The notes under the pieces: generated by a model | Database searches by the model: none | What the model was told of the DNA's origin: nothing | The model's input: the letters and a program-made list of their open reading frames with translations, nothing else | Origin: CAYWNA01 sp964459305 | Lineage (GTDB): Bacteria; Planctomycetota; Planctomycetia; Pirellulales; Pirellulaceae | Reading direction: 5' to 3' | NCBI GenBank assembly: GCA_964459305.1 | Contig: CAYWNA010000015.1 | Location: 30,733-94,732 of the forward strand | Length of the DNA stretch: 64,000 bases | Translations under genes and position numbers: made by a program | Part shown: positions 36,467 to 45,632 of the stretch, piece by piece | Position numbering within the stretch: the stretch's first letter is position 1 | Layout: every line of letters starts with the position of its first letter

Positions 36467-39400
36467 TTAGCGCACACCCGTCATACGGGCCAGCGTGCCG
36501 TTGACCAGGGCGCAATACACATTGCCTCCTGAAACGGCCATGCCATCCCATACGGGAGGTGCTTCAAGGGGAAGTTCGGCCAGCGTCTTGCCATCCTCTC
36601 GCGAGATGACCAGCAACTTCCCTCCTAACTTGCCTTGGACCGCGGCGTAGGGATCCGTATCGGGTTTCATGATATCGGGCGACCCCGCCAACAGTACCGC
36701 ATTTTCGGTCAACACCATGGCCCGCACCCGCACGGGAACATTCTGTTTCCACGTGAAAGAACGAAACGGCTTCGACAGGAAATCCGGAACGTACGGCTGA
36801 TTCGCGGGTGGATCGACCGATGGCTCCCTCACCGAAGGACACGGCGCTGCAAACAGCGTGTATCCGGAGCCAAGTACATGCCACGGGCCACCGCGGTTCG
36901 CCGAAGGATAGGCGCGAAAGCCAAAGACGGTTTGCGTGTCGTGCACAATCAACTGCGCGCCGATGGGCTGTCGACCGGGCGCAGCCAAGTACCAAAACGA
37001 TCGTTCGAACAGCGAATCGTCCAGGAAGCCGGAATGCGTGGCCAATACGGGATCGTTCTGACGCGCTTCTCCGAAAATCGGCTTCGCTTTGAGGTAGACT
37101 GAATCTCCACGGGCAGCCAATAGGTCTGTGAGCGTTCCTTCCGTGTAGTAATGGTCGTATCGTCCAGCCTCAGACGCGAGCGTTTTCCGCTCTGTGAACC
37201 GGTCGTGCGATATCCGTTTCTGCTCGATGGTCCGGCCCGTCTTGAGATCCAACCGATACGCGTAGAGCCCGCCATCTAGATAGGACGAACGGCCCGCCAC
37301 GGCAATCACTTTCCCGTCTTGCACCAGCACACTGCCGTGAACCGGCCACACCGATTCTGGTTGATCGTCGACGACCATGCGCCGGTCTTCGGGCGCAGCA
37401 CGAAACCGCCACGCCAATGCACCGTCCGCTGTTCTCAGGCAGTACACGTAGCCGTCAGCCGACCCGAACACGCAAAGACTGTTCGTAGTCCCGCCTTTAG
37501 GCGGTTCTTTTTGACTCCCGGTCTTGTCTGCGTCGCCGGAGTCGCCTGAAGGCGGTACTACGAACCTGCAGATCGTGGGCGGCGAGTCCACGCGACCTCC
37601 CGCCGTGAAGCTCCAAAGGGCATCGCCGGAATCGGCGTCAAGTGCGTGGACCGTGTGCGTGTCTATGGATGCAACGAACATCCGTCCTTCGGCGACGACC
37701 ACGCTGGAAACCCGCCCGCCAAGCTTCTTCTGCCAGTCCGGTTGCAGGTCCGTGGAAACCTGTTGGCTGGTGAAGCCGTTGCGAGCTGCGTTACCTCGAT
37801 ACGTGGGCCAGTCGTGGGAAAGCGGAGAGCGGAGGGCAGAGAGCGGAGAGCCGAAATCATCGAACGCAGGTCCACGCTCCAGCCGGTCGCCTGCTCTCGG
37901 CTCTCCGCTCTTGGCTCTCTGCTCTTTTCCCGCCGCGAGGGCGGTAAAGCCGGTCAGGGATACACCGGCATAACAAGCGCAGGGATGTGGCAGGGTGTAT
38001 AGCAGACCGTTGGCTGGCATGATCCCGAACCGACATTCGCTGCGCACCCATGGATGAAGGCGGATGTCACCTGATTCGAGATCCGTCGTTTCCGTGCCCC
38101 TGCGCGCGGTGAACAAGTACCGCGTCGTGGCCTTATTGCGATAGCACCGGTGATGATGCCCGATTCGGAAAATGTCTGTGGTGGAGATCTTCCTTTTTAT
38201 TTTGCCGGTCCGAACATCCAGACCCAGCAAAGCGTGGTTCAATGTATCGAGGTGGACTGGAGCCGGGCCTTTCATCTCGGTGGGAATGTGCTCGTGCACC
38301 CACACGAGATCGTCGATGACAAAAACGTCGGCTTGATGCCCCCAAGCCCAGGTTCCGCACTGACCTTTCCACGTTATGTCCCCGGTGTCAGCGGAAAAGG
38401 CATACAGATCGCACGGAACGGTGTGATTCGTGTGAGGAAGCCGGCCTGCGGGCTGTGCGTACAGAACGATATCTTGATGATTGACCAGAGTACAATTCTC
38501 CGATTGGCGCACACCTAGATGCATTCGATGCTCGTGATAGGCCGGCCGGGGCACTTGCCACCGCGCCTTGCCGGACTCGTTCTCCAGGCAAATGAGACTT
38601 CCTTTCGACACGAAGACGATTCGGTTCTCGTATGCCGTCAAATAGAGCGGATCCCATCCTTCCACGGCGTCGTAGCGAGCGGGCAGACCAGCGTGGGGTC
38701 CACCCTCCCAGATCGTGTCACCGGTCTCAAGGTCGATTGACCGAATCGTTTTCTGCGCCGCGTTTTCTTGGGGATCGTAAACAGTTGCAATCAGTTTGCC
38801 ATCGTGTAGCAATATCTCATCGGCGCTACGTGTGTTCTCAAATGTTTCCACTACTTTCCCAGTTCCGGCGTCAACGACGCTAACCGCCGCATGGAACCCC
38901 AGCGTGACATAGACGTGATCCCCATCGGTCACAAGGCGACTGGGCAATTGAACCGGCTGAGCGAATCGTTTGGTGAACGACTCGCCCCAGGCTTGCCATC
39001 CCCACTGCGCGATTGGGATTCTCCAGAGCAGCACACCGCTAAACGCGTCCCTAGCGTGCAGAAACCAATGGCCTGACGAGCGATCATGGAATTCACTGAT
39101 CGGCGCCTCGTTCACAATGCAGAAGACTCTGCCGCCGGCGCTTACCGCGGCGCTGGTACTGAGAACCGTATCGTGATGGCTCGACCAGCGCGGCCCCGCC
39201 AGCCATTGGAAATGCTTGGGTGGCCCCACAACCTCATCACGCGCCACCGCATTGCCGCTGGCATCGCGCAGCCAATGGGTCCATTCGTCGATGTTGTCAG
39301 GGCGGCGTTTGACGAATTTTCGGTTTTCAATTTCCGATCTTCTGTTGAGGAAAAGGGCGCCGCCGCCGGGAGCGAGCACCCTGACGATCTCCTCACTTGC

Positions 39401-39766
39401 CACCGGGCACTCGCCACTCGCCACCACCAAATTCACGAGGTTGTCGACGTACGGCAGCCGCTTGCCATCGAGCCGGTCGATGGATACTTTGCCGCACAGT
39501 CCGAGCGAACGGATGTGCGCGCGGGCGGCCTTGACGTTCTCTGCATCGGCGTCAAGGCCATGTACCAGATAGCTATCACTTGCCCGCAGCGCTGCTGTGA
39601 GCTTTCCGCCCCCGCAGCCAAGATGCACGACCATCCCGCCCTTGATGCCCGTTTCCCGAAGGATGCTGTTCGCAACCTTCTGAACGTCGTCTCCAACTAC
39701 CGAGGAAGCGGGCAAGACAGAAATAGACGTTACCAACAGCAAACAGCGTTTGAGAATCCGTTGCAT
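36467..39766 (-). CDS. Giant exported methyltransferase-like/double beta-propeller protein, paralogue A
   Basis: 1099 residues from the ATG at 39766 (AGGAG 6 bases upstream). A signal peptide of about 25 is followed by a Rossmann methyltransferase-like domain: GGMVVHLGCGGGKLTAALRA, GLDADAENVKAARAHIRSLG, LPYVDNLVNLVVASGE. Two PQQ-like propellers follow, with repeats such as GVLLWRIPIAQW, SGKARWQVPR and TGDITWKGQCG. A conserved PCACY motif closes the first. The second begins WPTYRGNAARNG. Three linkers contain low-complexity repeats, and an 83-bp palindromic repeat sits in frame in the second propeller (37482-37564). Last in the paralogue array; gap of 17 bases after the C69 peptidase gene. Function unknown. 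Confidence 0.8.
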   Translation of the reverse strand: MQRILKRCLLLVTSISVLPASSVVGDDVQKVANSILRETGIKGGMVVHLGCGGGKLTAALRASDSYLVHGLDADAENVKAARAHIRSLGLCGKVSIDRLDGKRLPYVDNLVNLVVASGECPVASEEIVRVLAPGGGALFLNRRSEIENRKFVKRRPDNIDEWTHWLRDASGNAVARDEVVGPPKHFQWLAGPRWSSHHDTVLSTSAAVSAGGRVFCIVNEAPISEFHDRSSGHWFLHARDAFSGVLLWRIPIAQWGWQAWGESFTKRFAQPVQLPSRLVTDGDHVYVTLGFHAAVSVVDAGTGKVVETFENTRSADEILLHDGKLIATVYDPQENAAQKTIRSIDLETGDTIWEGGPHAGLPARYDAVEGWDPLYLTAYENRIVFVSKGSLICLENESGKARWQVPRPAYHEHRMHLGVRQSENCTLVNHQDIVLYAQPAGRLPHTNHTVPCDLYAFSADTGDITWKGQCGTWAWGHQADVFVIDDLVWVHEHIPTEMKGPAPVHLDTLNHALLGLDVRTGKIKRKISTTDIFRIGHHHRCYRNKATTRYLFTARRGTETTDLESGDIRLHPWVRSECRFGIMPANGLLYTLPHPCACYAGVSLTGFTALAAGKEQRAKSGEPRAGDRLERGPAFDDFGSPLSALRSPLSHDWPTYRGNAARNGFTSQQVSTDLQPDWQKKLGGRVSSVVVAEGRMFVASIDTHTVHALDADSGDALWSFTAGGRVDSPPTICRFVVPPSGDSGDADKTGSQKEPPKGGTTNSLCVFGSADGYVYCLRTADGALAWRFRAAPEDRRMVVDDQPESVWPVHGSVLVQDGKVIAVAGRSSYLDGGLYAYRLDLKTGRTIEQKRISHDRFTERKTLASEAGRYDHYYTEGTLTDLLAARGDSVYLKAKPIFGEARQNDPVLATHSGFLDDSLFERSFWYLAAPGRQPIGAQLIVHDTQTVFGFRAYPSANRGGPWHVLGSGYTLFAAPCPSVREPSVDPPANQPYVPDFLSKPFRSFTWKQNVPVRVRAMVLTENAVLLAGSPDIMKPDTDPYAAVQGKLGGKLLVISREDGKTLAELPLEAPPVWDGMAVSGGNVYCALVNGTLARMTGVR
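37482..37564. repeat. REP-like palindrome inserted in frame inside a propeller gene
   Basis: The arms TTCGTAGTCCCGCCTTTAGG(CG) at 37482-37503 and CGCCTGAAGGCGGTACTACG(AA) at 37543-37564 are complementary with two mismatches. On the minus strand the element encodes about 28 extra residues beginning FVVPPSG and ending PPKGGTTN. The three paralogues lack any such segment at this point, so it is a clear insertion. Confidence 0.85.
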
Positions 39767-39783
39767 CGCAGACTCCTGTGTGT

Positions 39784-41358
39784 TCACCACTTCTCGTCAT
39801 ACTTGGTCCAAAGCAGATCGCCGAGGTTCCAATAGGCTTTGGCTGCCTCGGAGCAGGCATCGCGTGTTTTCTGTGTCACATAAGCGCGTGCCTTCCTTGG
39901 GTCCTCTGCAAACAGTTTGGCGGCTGTTTCCGCAATCTCCTCTTGGGCCGCTAGAGACTTCTCCTGCAGAGGATCGCGCACCTCGGCCACGTCCACTCGC
40001 ATGTCGCCCCAGCGCTGCGCCGCCATCGTTGCTACACGGTTGAAAGCCCACCAGGCCGATCTTCGGCTGAAGCCGGTGGTGCGACCGTCGGTCTTGAAAT
40101 CCTGCGGCAAATCCGTGACGCCTGCGTACAGCGGGACATAGGTGGTCATGGCCGGGTTGCCATAGCCGAACCAAACAATGCCGCCGACGGGATCTGGCAG
40201 CCCGGACCGGGATTGCGTGACGGTCACGTACATGCAATACCAGCGCGCCAGCGGTCGCTCGCCCCGCCAGCCCCAACCGCCGTTGATCTTGAGCAGTTTG
40301 TTCATCTCGTACGGCATGAACGGATTCGCCAGCGGGCTCTTCACGGTCTTGCCCTCGTCGTCCGTCACAGTCAGATTCTTCACCATGTCAAAGTCGGTTC
40401 CTTCGAATGTATCACGGAAGATCTCCATGATCGTTTCGGGGCCGACGGGTTTTTCGGGTTTGACCGAGAACGGAAAGACGTTGCTGTTCGCGTGTAGCTC
40501 AAGGGACGGAGCAAGAAGGTCAAGGACCCGCCATTCGCGTCGGGTCACCGCGTAGCTGGTGCGGCCGTCGGGATTGTACGCCTGATAGAATCGAAACGGC
40601 TTACCACTCTTCGGATCCCAGTAGCCGCGATCCTCAGCCAGCCTGAAGACGTTGCGGGACGCCATGAAGAAGTCCCGCTTCGAAAGATCGAGTTCTCCGA
40701 TTCTTGCCCCGTTGGCCACGACCGAGACGTGGTCGTCGGGAACACGTTGCGCCGCCCACACGGCTCCAACTTCGTCCTTGCCTGGACCCACGATTTCCAT
40801 CACCCAGACTTCTTGCGGATCGGCGATCGTCAAGGCTTCGCCCACGTCGCACCAGCCGTACTCTTCGATCAGTCTTCCGCCGATCCGGATCGCGTCGCGG
40901 GCCGTCGCCGCCCGTTCGAGCATTAATCGGGTCAGCGTCTCGCAATCGATCAACCCCTTTTCGCTTTCCAACTCTTCGCGACCGCCGAACGTCGACTCGC
41001 CGATGGCCAACTGACGCTCGTTCATCGCAGCGTAAGCGGGCGCGAGGTAGCCAAACGTCTCAGGGATCTGGGGTATCTTGCCCGTAGGTGCCCGGCCGTA
41101 TCGTTGCATGGGGCCACTGTCATCGTCGCGGCGTTTGGTTAGAAACCGGTGCGAATGCGGCTTGTGTTTTGCCTTCCGCACAACCACGACGTCTGAACCC
41201 GTTCGATGGCTATCGCAGGTGTGCGAGGTCATCACCGACCCGTCCGAGGATGCCTTCCTGCCCACCATGATCGAGGTGCACGACCAAGCGTCGTTGGTGA
41301 TCGGGGTAATGACGAAGTAAATCGAAAGAAAGGCAATGGAGATCGTCAGATGTCGCAT
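39784..41358 (-). CDS. Exported peptidase family C69 (dipeptidase-like)
   Basis: 524 residues from the ATG at 41358 (AAGGAG 7 bases upstream). The frame extends further back only because it reads through the palindromic repeat at 41444-41526. After a signal peptide the likely mature N-terminus is Cys27 in AWSCTSIMVGRKASSDGS, the nucleophile position of Ntn-hydrolase C69/U34 peptidases. Other family features are TSHTCDSHRTGSD, GWCDVGEALTIADPQEVWVM and RVPDDHVSVVANGARIGEL. It probably cleaves dipeptides or related amides outside the cytoplasm. It is interleaved between paralogues B and A on the same strand. Confidence 0.88.
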   Translation of the reverse strand: MRHLTISIAFLSIYFVITPITNDAWSCTSIMVGRKASSDGSVMTSHTCDSHRTGSDVVVVRKAKHKPHSHRFLTKRRDDDSGPMQRYGRAPTGKIPQIPETFGYLAPAYAAMNERQLAIGESTFGGREELESEKGLIDCETLTRLMLERAATARDAIRIGGRLIEEYGWCDVGEALTIADPQEVWVMEIVGPGKDEVGAVWAAQRVPDDHVSVVANGARIGELDLSKRDFFMASRNVFRLAEDRGYWDPKSGKPFRFYQAYNPDGRTSYAVTRREWRVLDLLAPSLELHANSNVFPFSVKPEKPVGPETIMEIFRDTFEGTDFDMVKNLTVTDDEGKTVKSPLANPFMPYEMNKLLKINGGWGWRGERPLARWYCMYVTVTQSRSGLPDPVGGIVWFGYGNPAMTTYVPLYAGVTDLPQDFKTDGRTTGFSRRSAWWAFNRVATMAAQRWGDMRVDVAEVRDPLQEKSLAAQEEIAETAAKLFAEDPRKARAYVTQKTRDACSEAAKAYWNLGDLLWTKYDEKW

Positions 41359-41443
41359 GGGTGTGCTCCTTGGTGCGATTCGCAAGCAACTGCACTGTTC
41401 CATTGTACTTCGTGGATTGGCTGAACGTCGAAGAAACCTACAT

Positions 41444-41526
41444 TCGTTTAACCCGCAGCCGGAGGCGCAGGCGGGTGGCGGGGTGGACATGCCAATCGCC
41501 TGCGCCTCCGGCTGCGGGTTAAACGA
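41444..41526. repeat. Palindromic GTTTAACC repeat with perfect 30-bp arms
   Basis: The arm 41444-41473 begins TCGTTTAACCCGCAGCCGGA. The arm 41497-41526 ends CCGGCTGCGGGTTAAACGA. The two are exact reverse complements over 30 bases, with a 23-base loop. The element lies just after the stop of paralogue B on the minus strand and could also act as a transcript-end structure. Confidence 0.9.
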
Positions 41527-44500
41527 CTACTCTTGCCCCATGCAGATCACGTGCCCATCCGACGTGGCGATAAAGGCTCGGCCATCGGCGACGATCAAGC
41601 CGTCGAATACGGGTAGCGATTCGAGTGCGTATTCGGCCAAGGTTTCGCCTGTGCCCGTGTCGACGGTCTGGAGCATGGCTCCTCGTTGCCCCTTCAATGC
41701 GGCGTCCTGATCGGCGATTTGCTTCTGCGTGGTTTCGTCCGCGTAGGTTTGGAAAGTGGCATCCTCATCGAGCAAGTCGGGAGGGCCGGCGATCACCAAG
41801 GTGTTGCCGGCCAGGGCCATCGCTCGAACCATCATCGGAATGTCGCGGGTCCATAGGTACGCAACCGCCGACTTGCCTCGTCCCTGTTTCGAGACGATCA
41901 GGTTCTTCGGTTGCTTCAGCAGCAGAGCCTCGTCGATGGGGCCTTCAACCGCTTCAGCTTTTCCGGCGTCGATTTTTCCATGATTGCCGCACGACGAACG
42001 ATCGCGGACCTTGCCGCCCCAGAAAGCGAGATGAAGGACTTGGCCCTCGCGGTCGTCCTTGGCGAGTTTTGCTTCGCGGTCGGCAAGGCGTTGGATTTGC
42101 TCCGGCGAGAGTGCCCGATGGAAGAGCATCACCTCGTCCATTGCCCCGTTGAACGGTACGAGCGGCTTGGGCAGAAGCTGGTTGGTGTCGTCGTAACCGA
42201 CTTTCATCGGGATTGACGGTGTGCCAGTCAGCATCGGCACGTCTTCTGCTGCACCGGACGCCTCGCCATTCACATAGACGACCATACGTCCGTCTTCGTG
42301 AAGCACGCCGGCGACGTGGGCCCAATCGTCGCCGACCGATCTCTCGGCGACGGCATTGTGTGTCGTTCCCTTTGTGCGTAGGAGCATGCGAGGCTTGCGG
42401 CCCGTCAGGATCAATGCAAATCCGTTCTGTTGGGCGCCGCGAACAAGGACGGTGCCGTCTGGCGAATCGGGCTTGACCCACGCGGAGATGGTGAGCGGTT
42501 TGCCGGCAGGATCGAGGCTTGCAGAGTTCTCGAAATAGACGGCCTTGGGCGCACCTGCATCCCCGCCCGGCTTGGCCGCAGCGAACAACTGATAGTCGGC
42601 AATCGAGCTCCAGCGGAAGTAGTCCGGTTTGCGCCCGTAGCCAAAGACGGTCGTATCATTGTTGACCAGTATGCGGCCGGCAGGCTTCGACTTGGCGTTG
42701 CCAAAGCCGCCGACCCCGCCGCTGTAACCGTCGCCAAACAGCCAGTACGTCCGATGAAACCACGAGTCGTCGGTGAATCCGTAAGCGGCAAACAGATGGT
42801 CTCGGCCGCTCTTGCCCGGCCCCAGTTCGAGACGATTGCCTTCCAGGTCCATCACCTGAGAACGCATGTAAAGACACTCGCCATCGCTCGACAGAATGTC
42901 TGTCAAGGCAACTGGCATGTTCAGCCCTCTTACGCGTTTCTGCAAATTCTCACCCGTCTCCGGATCTCGGTCGTCCAGGACCTTTTCGCCCAACAGACGC
43001 CCCGTTTCGACGTCGAGTCGGCACACTCGCAAGCCGCGGTCCAGATACATCGAGCGGCCGGCGACCATCGTCGCGACACCATCTTGCACGAGAACCGATC
43101 CGTGGACAGGCCAAGTCGATTCGAGCTGCTCGAAAGCGATCAGCCGTTGATCCACCGGAGCCGCGCGGAATCGCCAGGCCAAGACGCCGTCGCTTGCGCA
43201 CAGGCAGTAGACATGCCCATCGGCCGAACCGAAAATCAAACGGCCGCGACAGTAGGTCGGCGACGAATCGATCCTGCCGCCCGCCACGTAGCTCCACAGC
43301 TTCTCGCCGGATGCGGCGTCAAGTGCATGGATGGTGTGACGATCAACGTCCGCAATGAACAGACAACCGCCGGCCACAACCGGCTGCGTGAGCCGTCCGC
43401 CTAGATCCGTTTTCCATTGGGGTTGCAGTTTACCAACGATCTTCGACGACGTAGCCCCGCTTCGCGCAGCATCATGCCGATAACTCGGCCATTCCTCCTC
43501 ACTGACCGCTGATTGCTGATCGCTGACCGCTCCGAAAGCCGGCCCCTTCTCCAGACGCGACTCACTCTCCGACTCTTCGACGTCTTGACTCTTCGACTCT
43601 CTCCCCGCCGCCAATGCGGTGAAACCATAGAGTTTGGCTTCGGGGTAGCAGGCGCAAGGGTGAGGGGGCGAGTAGATGAGTCCGTTGCAGGGCATGATGC
43701 CGTAGAGACAGCCGCCGCGGACCCAGTGGTGGATCGTCCACTCGCCCGTTTCGATGTCGACGAATTCGATGCCCGTTCGCGAGCACAATACGTACTTGTC
43801 CGTCGCCTTGGCGCGGTAACAACGATGGTGGAACCAGAAAGTACTGACCGTGGGTGGAAAGTCCTTCTCAACTTCACCCGTGAGAAGGTTGTGACCCGTG
43901 TAGCGACCATCGGCATTGCCCTTGCCCGTAACACCGTTCCACACGTTTCCGCCAGCGACGAATAGGTCCTCCGGCGAGTTATAACCGCTGTAGGGATGAT
44001 CGGCGGTCCAGAGCTTTTCGCCTGTCTTGGCCGATAGGGCGGTCATGGTGTCCTGGCCGATGTTTTTCGAACCCCACCCCATATAGGACATGTGCATCTT
44101 CTCGCCGCCGGCGAATAGAACCGTGCCGTCGTAGACGACCAGTGTTGGGGCAAACCACGACTGCGTTCCTCGACCGTCCAAGCCATGCCAAACGGGAACC
44201 GGTTCGGAAGTCCAACACTCTTCGCCGGTCGACAGGTCGACAGCGACGATCTTCTCGCCATTATGGAAATAGACGTTATCCGAATCGGCGGCCAAGGTAA
44301 GTGGGATCACGCGTCCGGCTTTTTCCCATAGCTTGCGGCCGCTTGCGGCGTCGAAGGCTCGAACAACGCGGTCGCTGTTTGTCCATCGTCGCGAGCGTAC
44401 GCCCGCCCAAATGCGAGCCATCTGCGTCGAATACGTCGTTCGGCTGTCACGCGACTTGCCTTCTTCCGAATCGTCACCCAGGTCCGCGTCTAGATCGACG

Positions 44501-45474
44501 GACGTCCGGTTGACCTGCACCAGCAGCACGCCATCCTTATGAATGATCTCCTCGGCACCGGCCGTGTCGGAATACTCGCGCACTGTTTCCCCCGACGCCG
44601 CGTCCAATGCCGTGACCGGCGCTTCGATGCTCAATGTCGCATAGACCGTGTCGCCTTCCGCTACGAGCCGACGAGGTAGATTCGCCGGTCCGCTTTTCAG
44701 AGGCCAAAGGGTATCGTGCCACCGCTCCATCGGACGCTTCCACAAGAGGACACCGTTGAAAGCGTCGCGGGCGACCAGCTTCCAGTCGGACGGCAGTTGC
44801 GGCGAAACGCGGGAACCTTCGTCCAAGATATAGAACACTCGTCCGCGCGACGAAACCATGCCCGATACGCTGGCCATATGGTCGTGATGCCGGCTCCATC
44901 GCGGACCGCATTGCCACTGCATATGCCGCAGTGGTCCAATCCGCTCGTCGTGCGCCACCACATTGTTCGAGGCGTCGTGGAGATAGTGAGTCCATTCGTC
45001 GATGTCCTTTGGACGCGGCTTACGGAAGGAGGTTTCGGGTTTCAGGTTTCGGGTTTCAGGATCGAGTTTTAGGGCGACACCATCGGGGGCCAGCACTCGG
45101 GCGATCTCCTCTCTTGCCACGGGACACTCGCCACTTGCCACCACCAGATTCACAACATTGTCGATATAGGGCAGTCGATTGCCGTTGAGGCGGTCGATTG
45201 ACACGGCCCCGTAGAGCCCCAACGATCGGATGTGCAGACGGGCGGCTTGCACATTCGCCATATCCGCGTCGAGGCCGTGGACGAGGTAGCTGTCGCTGGC
45301 CCGCAACGCGACGGTGAGCCTGCCATCCCCACAGCCGACATGCACGATCAGTCCACCCTTCACGCCGGCCGCGTCGAGGATCTCCTTGGCTTGGCGAGCC
45401 GCTGGGTCCGACCATGCGTACGAGTTCAGCCAAAAACCGAAGACGAGGGTCAACGAGATACTCTTGAAGTTCAT
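41527..45474 (-). CDS. Giant exported methyltransferase-like/double beta-propeller protein with LamG-like insert, paralogue B
   Basis: 1315 residues from the ATG at 45474 (GGAG 9 bases upstream); the longer frame to 45630 only reads through a repeat. Signal peptide SISLTLVFGFWLNSYAWS. The methyltransferase-like domain has GGLIVHVGCGDGRLTVALRA and GLDADMANVQAARLHIRSLG. The propeller repeats are like GKLWEKAGRVIPL and GEKLWTADHPY. The PHPCACYPE motif is conserved. Unlike its siblings it has a concanavalin/LamG-like domain (about 41900-42545: PLTISAWVKPDSPDG, WAHVAGVLHEDGRMVVYVNG, FNGAMDEVMLFHRALSPEQI) inserted in the second propeller. The linkers carry low-complexity repeats. Function unknown; the LamG insert suggests glycan or protein binding. 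Confidence 0.8.
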   Translation of the reverse strand: MNFKSISLTLVFGFWLNSYAWSDPAARQAKEILDAAGVKGGLIVHVGCGDGRLTVALRASDSYLVHGLDADMANVQAARLHIRSLGLYGAVSIDRLNGNRLPYIDNVVNLVVASGECPVAREEIARVLAPDGVALKLDPETRNLKPETSFRKPRPKDIDEWTHYLHDASNNVVAHDERIGPLRHMQWQCGPRWSRHHDHMASVSGMVSSRGRVFYILDEGSRVSPQLPSDWKLVARDAFNGVLLWKRPMERWHDTLWPLKSGPANLPRRLVAEGDTVYATLSIEAPVTALDAASGETVREYSDTAGAEEIIHKDGVLLVQVNRTSVDLDADLGDDSEEGKSRDSRTTYSTQMARIWAGVRSRRWTNSDRVVRAFDAASGRKLWEKAGRVIPLTLAADSDNVYFHNGEKIVAVDLSTGEECWTSEPVPVWHGLDGRGTQSWFAPTLVVYDGTVLFAGGEKMHMSYMGWGSKNIGQDTMTALSAKTGEKLWTADHPYSGYNSPEDLFVAGGNVWNGVTGKGNADGRYTGHNLLTGEVEKDFPPTVSTFWFHHRCYRAKATDKYVLCSRTGIEFVDIETGEWTIHHWVRGGCLYGIMPCNGLIYSPPHPCACYPEAKLYGFTALAAGRESKSQDVEESESESRLEKGPAFGAVSDQQSAVSEEEWPSYRHDAARSGATSSKIVGKLQPQWKTDLGGRLTQPVVAGGCLFIADVDRHTIHALDAASGEKLWSYVAGGRIDSSPTYCRGRLIFGSADGHVYCLCASDGVLAWRFRAAPVDQRLIAFEQLESTWPVHGSVLVQDGVATMVAGRSMYLDRGLRVCRLDVETGRLLGEKVLDDRDPETGENLQKRVRGLNMPVALTDILSSDGECLYMRSQVMDLEGNRLELGPGKSGRDHLFAAYGFTDDSWFHRTYWLFGDGYSGGVGGFGNAKSKPAGRILVNNDTTVFGYGRKPDYFRWSSIADYQLFAAAKPGGDAGAPKAVYFENSASLDPAGKPLTISAWVKPDSPDGTVLVRGAQQNGFALILTGRKPRMLLRTKGTTHNAVAERSVGDDWAHVAGVLHEDGRMVVYVNGEASGAAEDVPMLTGTPSIPMKVGYDDTNQLLPKPLVPFNGAMDEVMLFHRALSPEQIQRLADREAKLAKDDREGQVLHLAFWGGKVRDRSSCGNHGKIDAGKAEAVEGPIDEALLLKQPKNLIVSKQGRGKSAVAYLWTRDIPMMVRAMALAGNTLVIAGPPDLLDEDATFQTYADETTQKQIADQDAALKGQRGAMLQTVDTGTGETLAEYALESLPVFDGLIVADGRAFIATSDGHVICMGQE

Positions 45475-45545
45475 GAATGCATTCTCCGGGTTCTTAGTTG
45501 CCTGAAGGTGTCCGGGAATTCGACACGCTGGAATCCGCATTTTCC

Positions 45546-45617
45546 GGGAGGGCGAGGCTCCTGCCGAGCCGTGTGGTGGTGCCAGAAAACCGGCTCCAGC
45601 AGGAGCTTCGCCCTCCC
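45546..45617. repeat. GGGAGGGCGAGGCTCCTG palindromic repeat
   Basis: The left end GGGAGGGCGAGGCTCCTGCC and the right end CAGCAGGAGCTTCGCCCTCC are near-complementary, as in a palindromic repeat type I recall from other planctomycete genomes. It lies in the gap between paralogues C and B. Read through, it creates a false N-terminal extension on paralogue B. Confidence 0.7.
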
Positions 45618-45632
45618 AATTTCCGCACACCC

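Noticed and set aside
41359..41490. N-terminal extension of the C69 peptidase (PPPACASGCGLN)
   Set aside because: Read-through of the GTTTAACC palindrome; the ATG at 41358 has AAGGAG and a signal peptide.
45475..45630. N-terminal extension of paralogue B (WEGEAPAGAG..., AGASPS)
   Set aside because: It is the translation of a dispersed palindromic repeat; the ATG at 45474 has a ribosome-binding site and a signal peptide.
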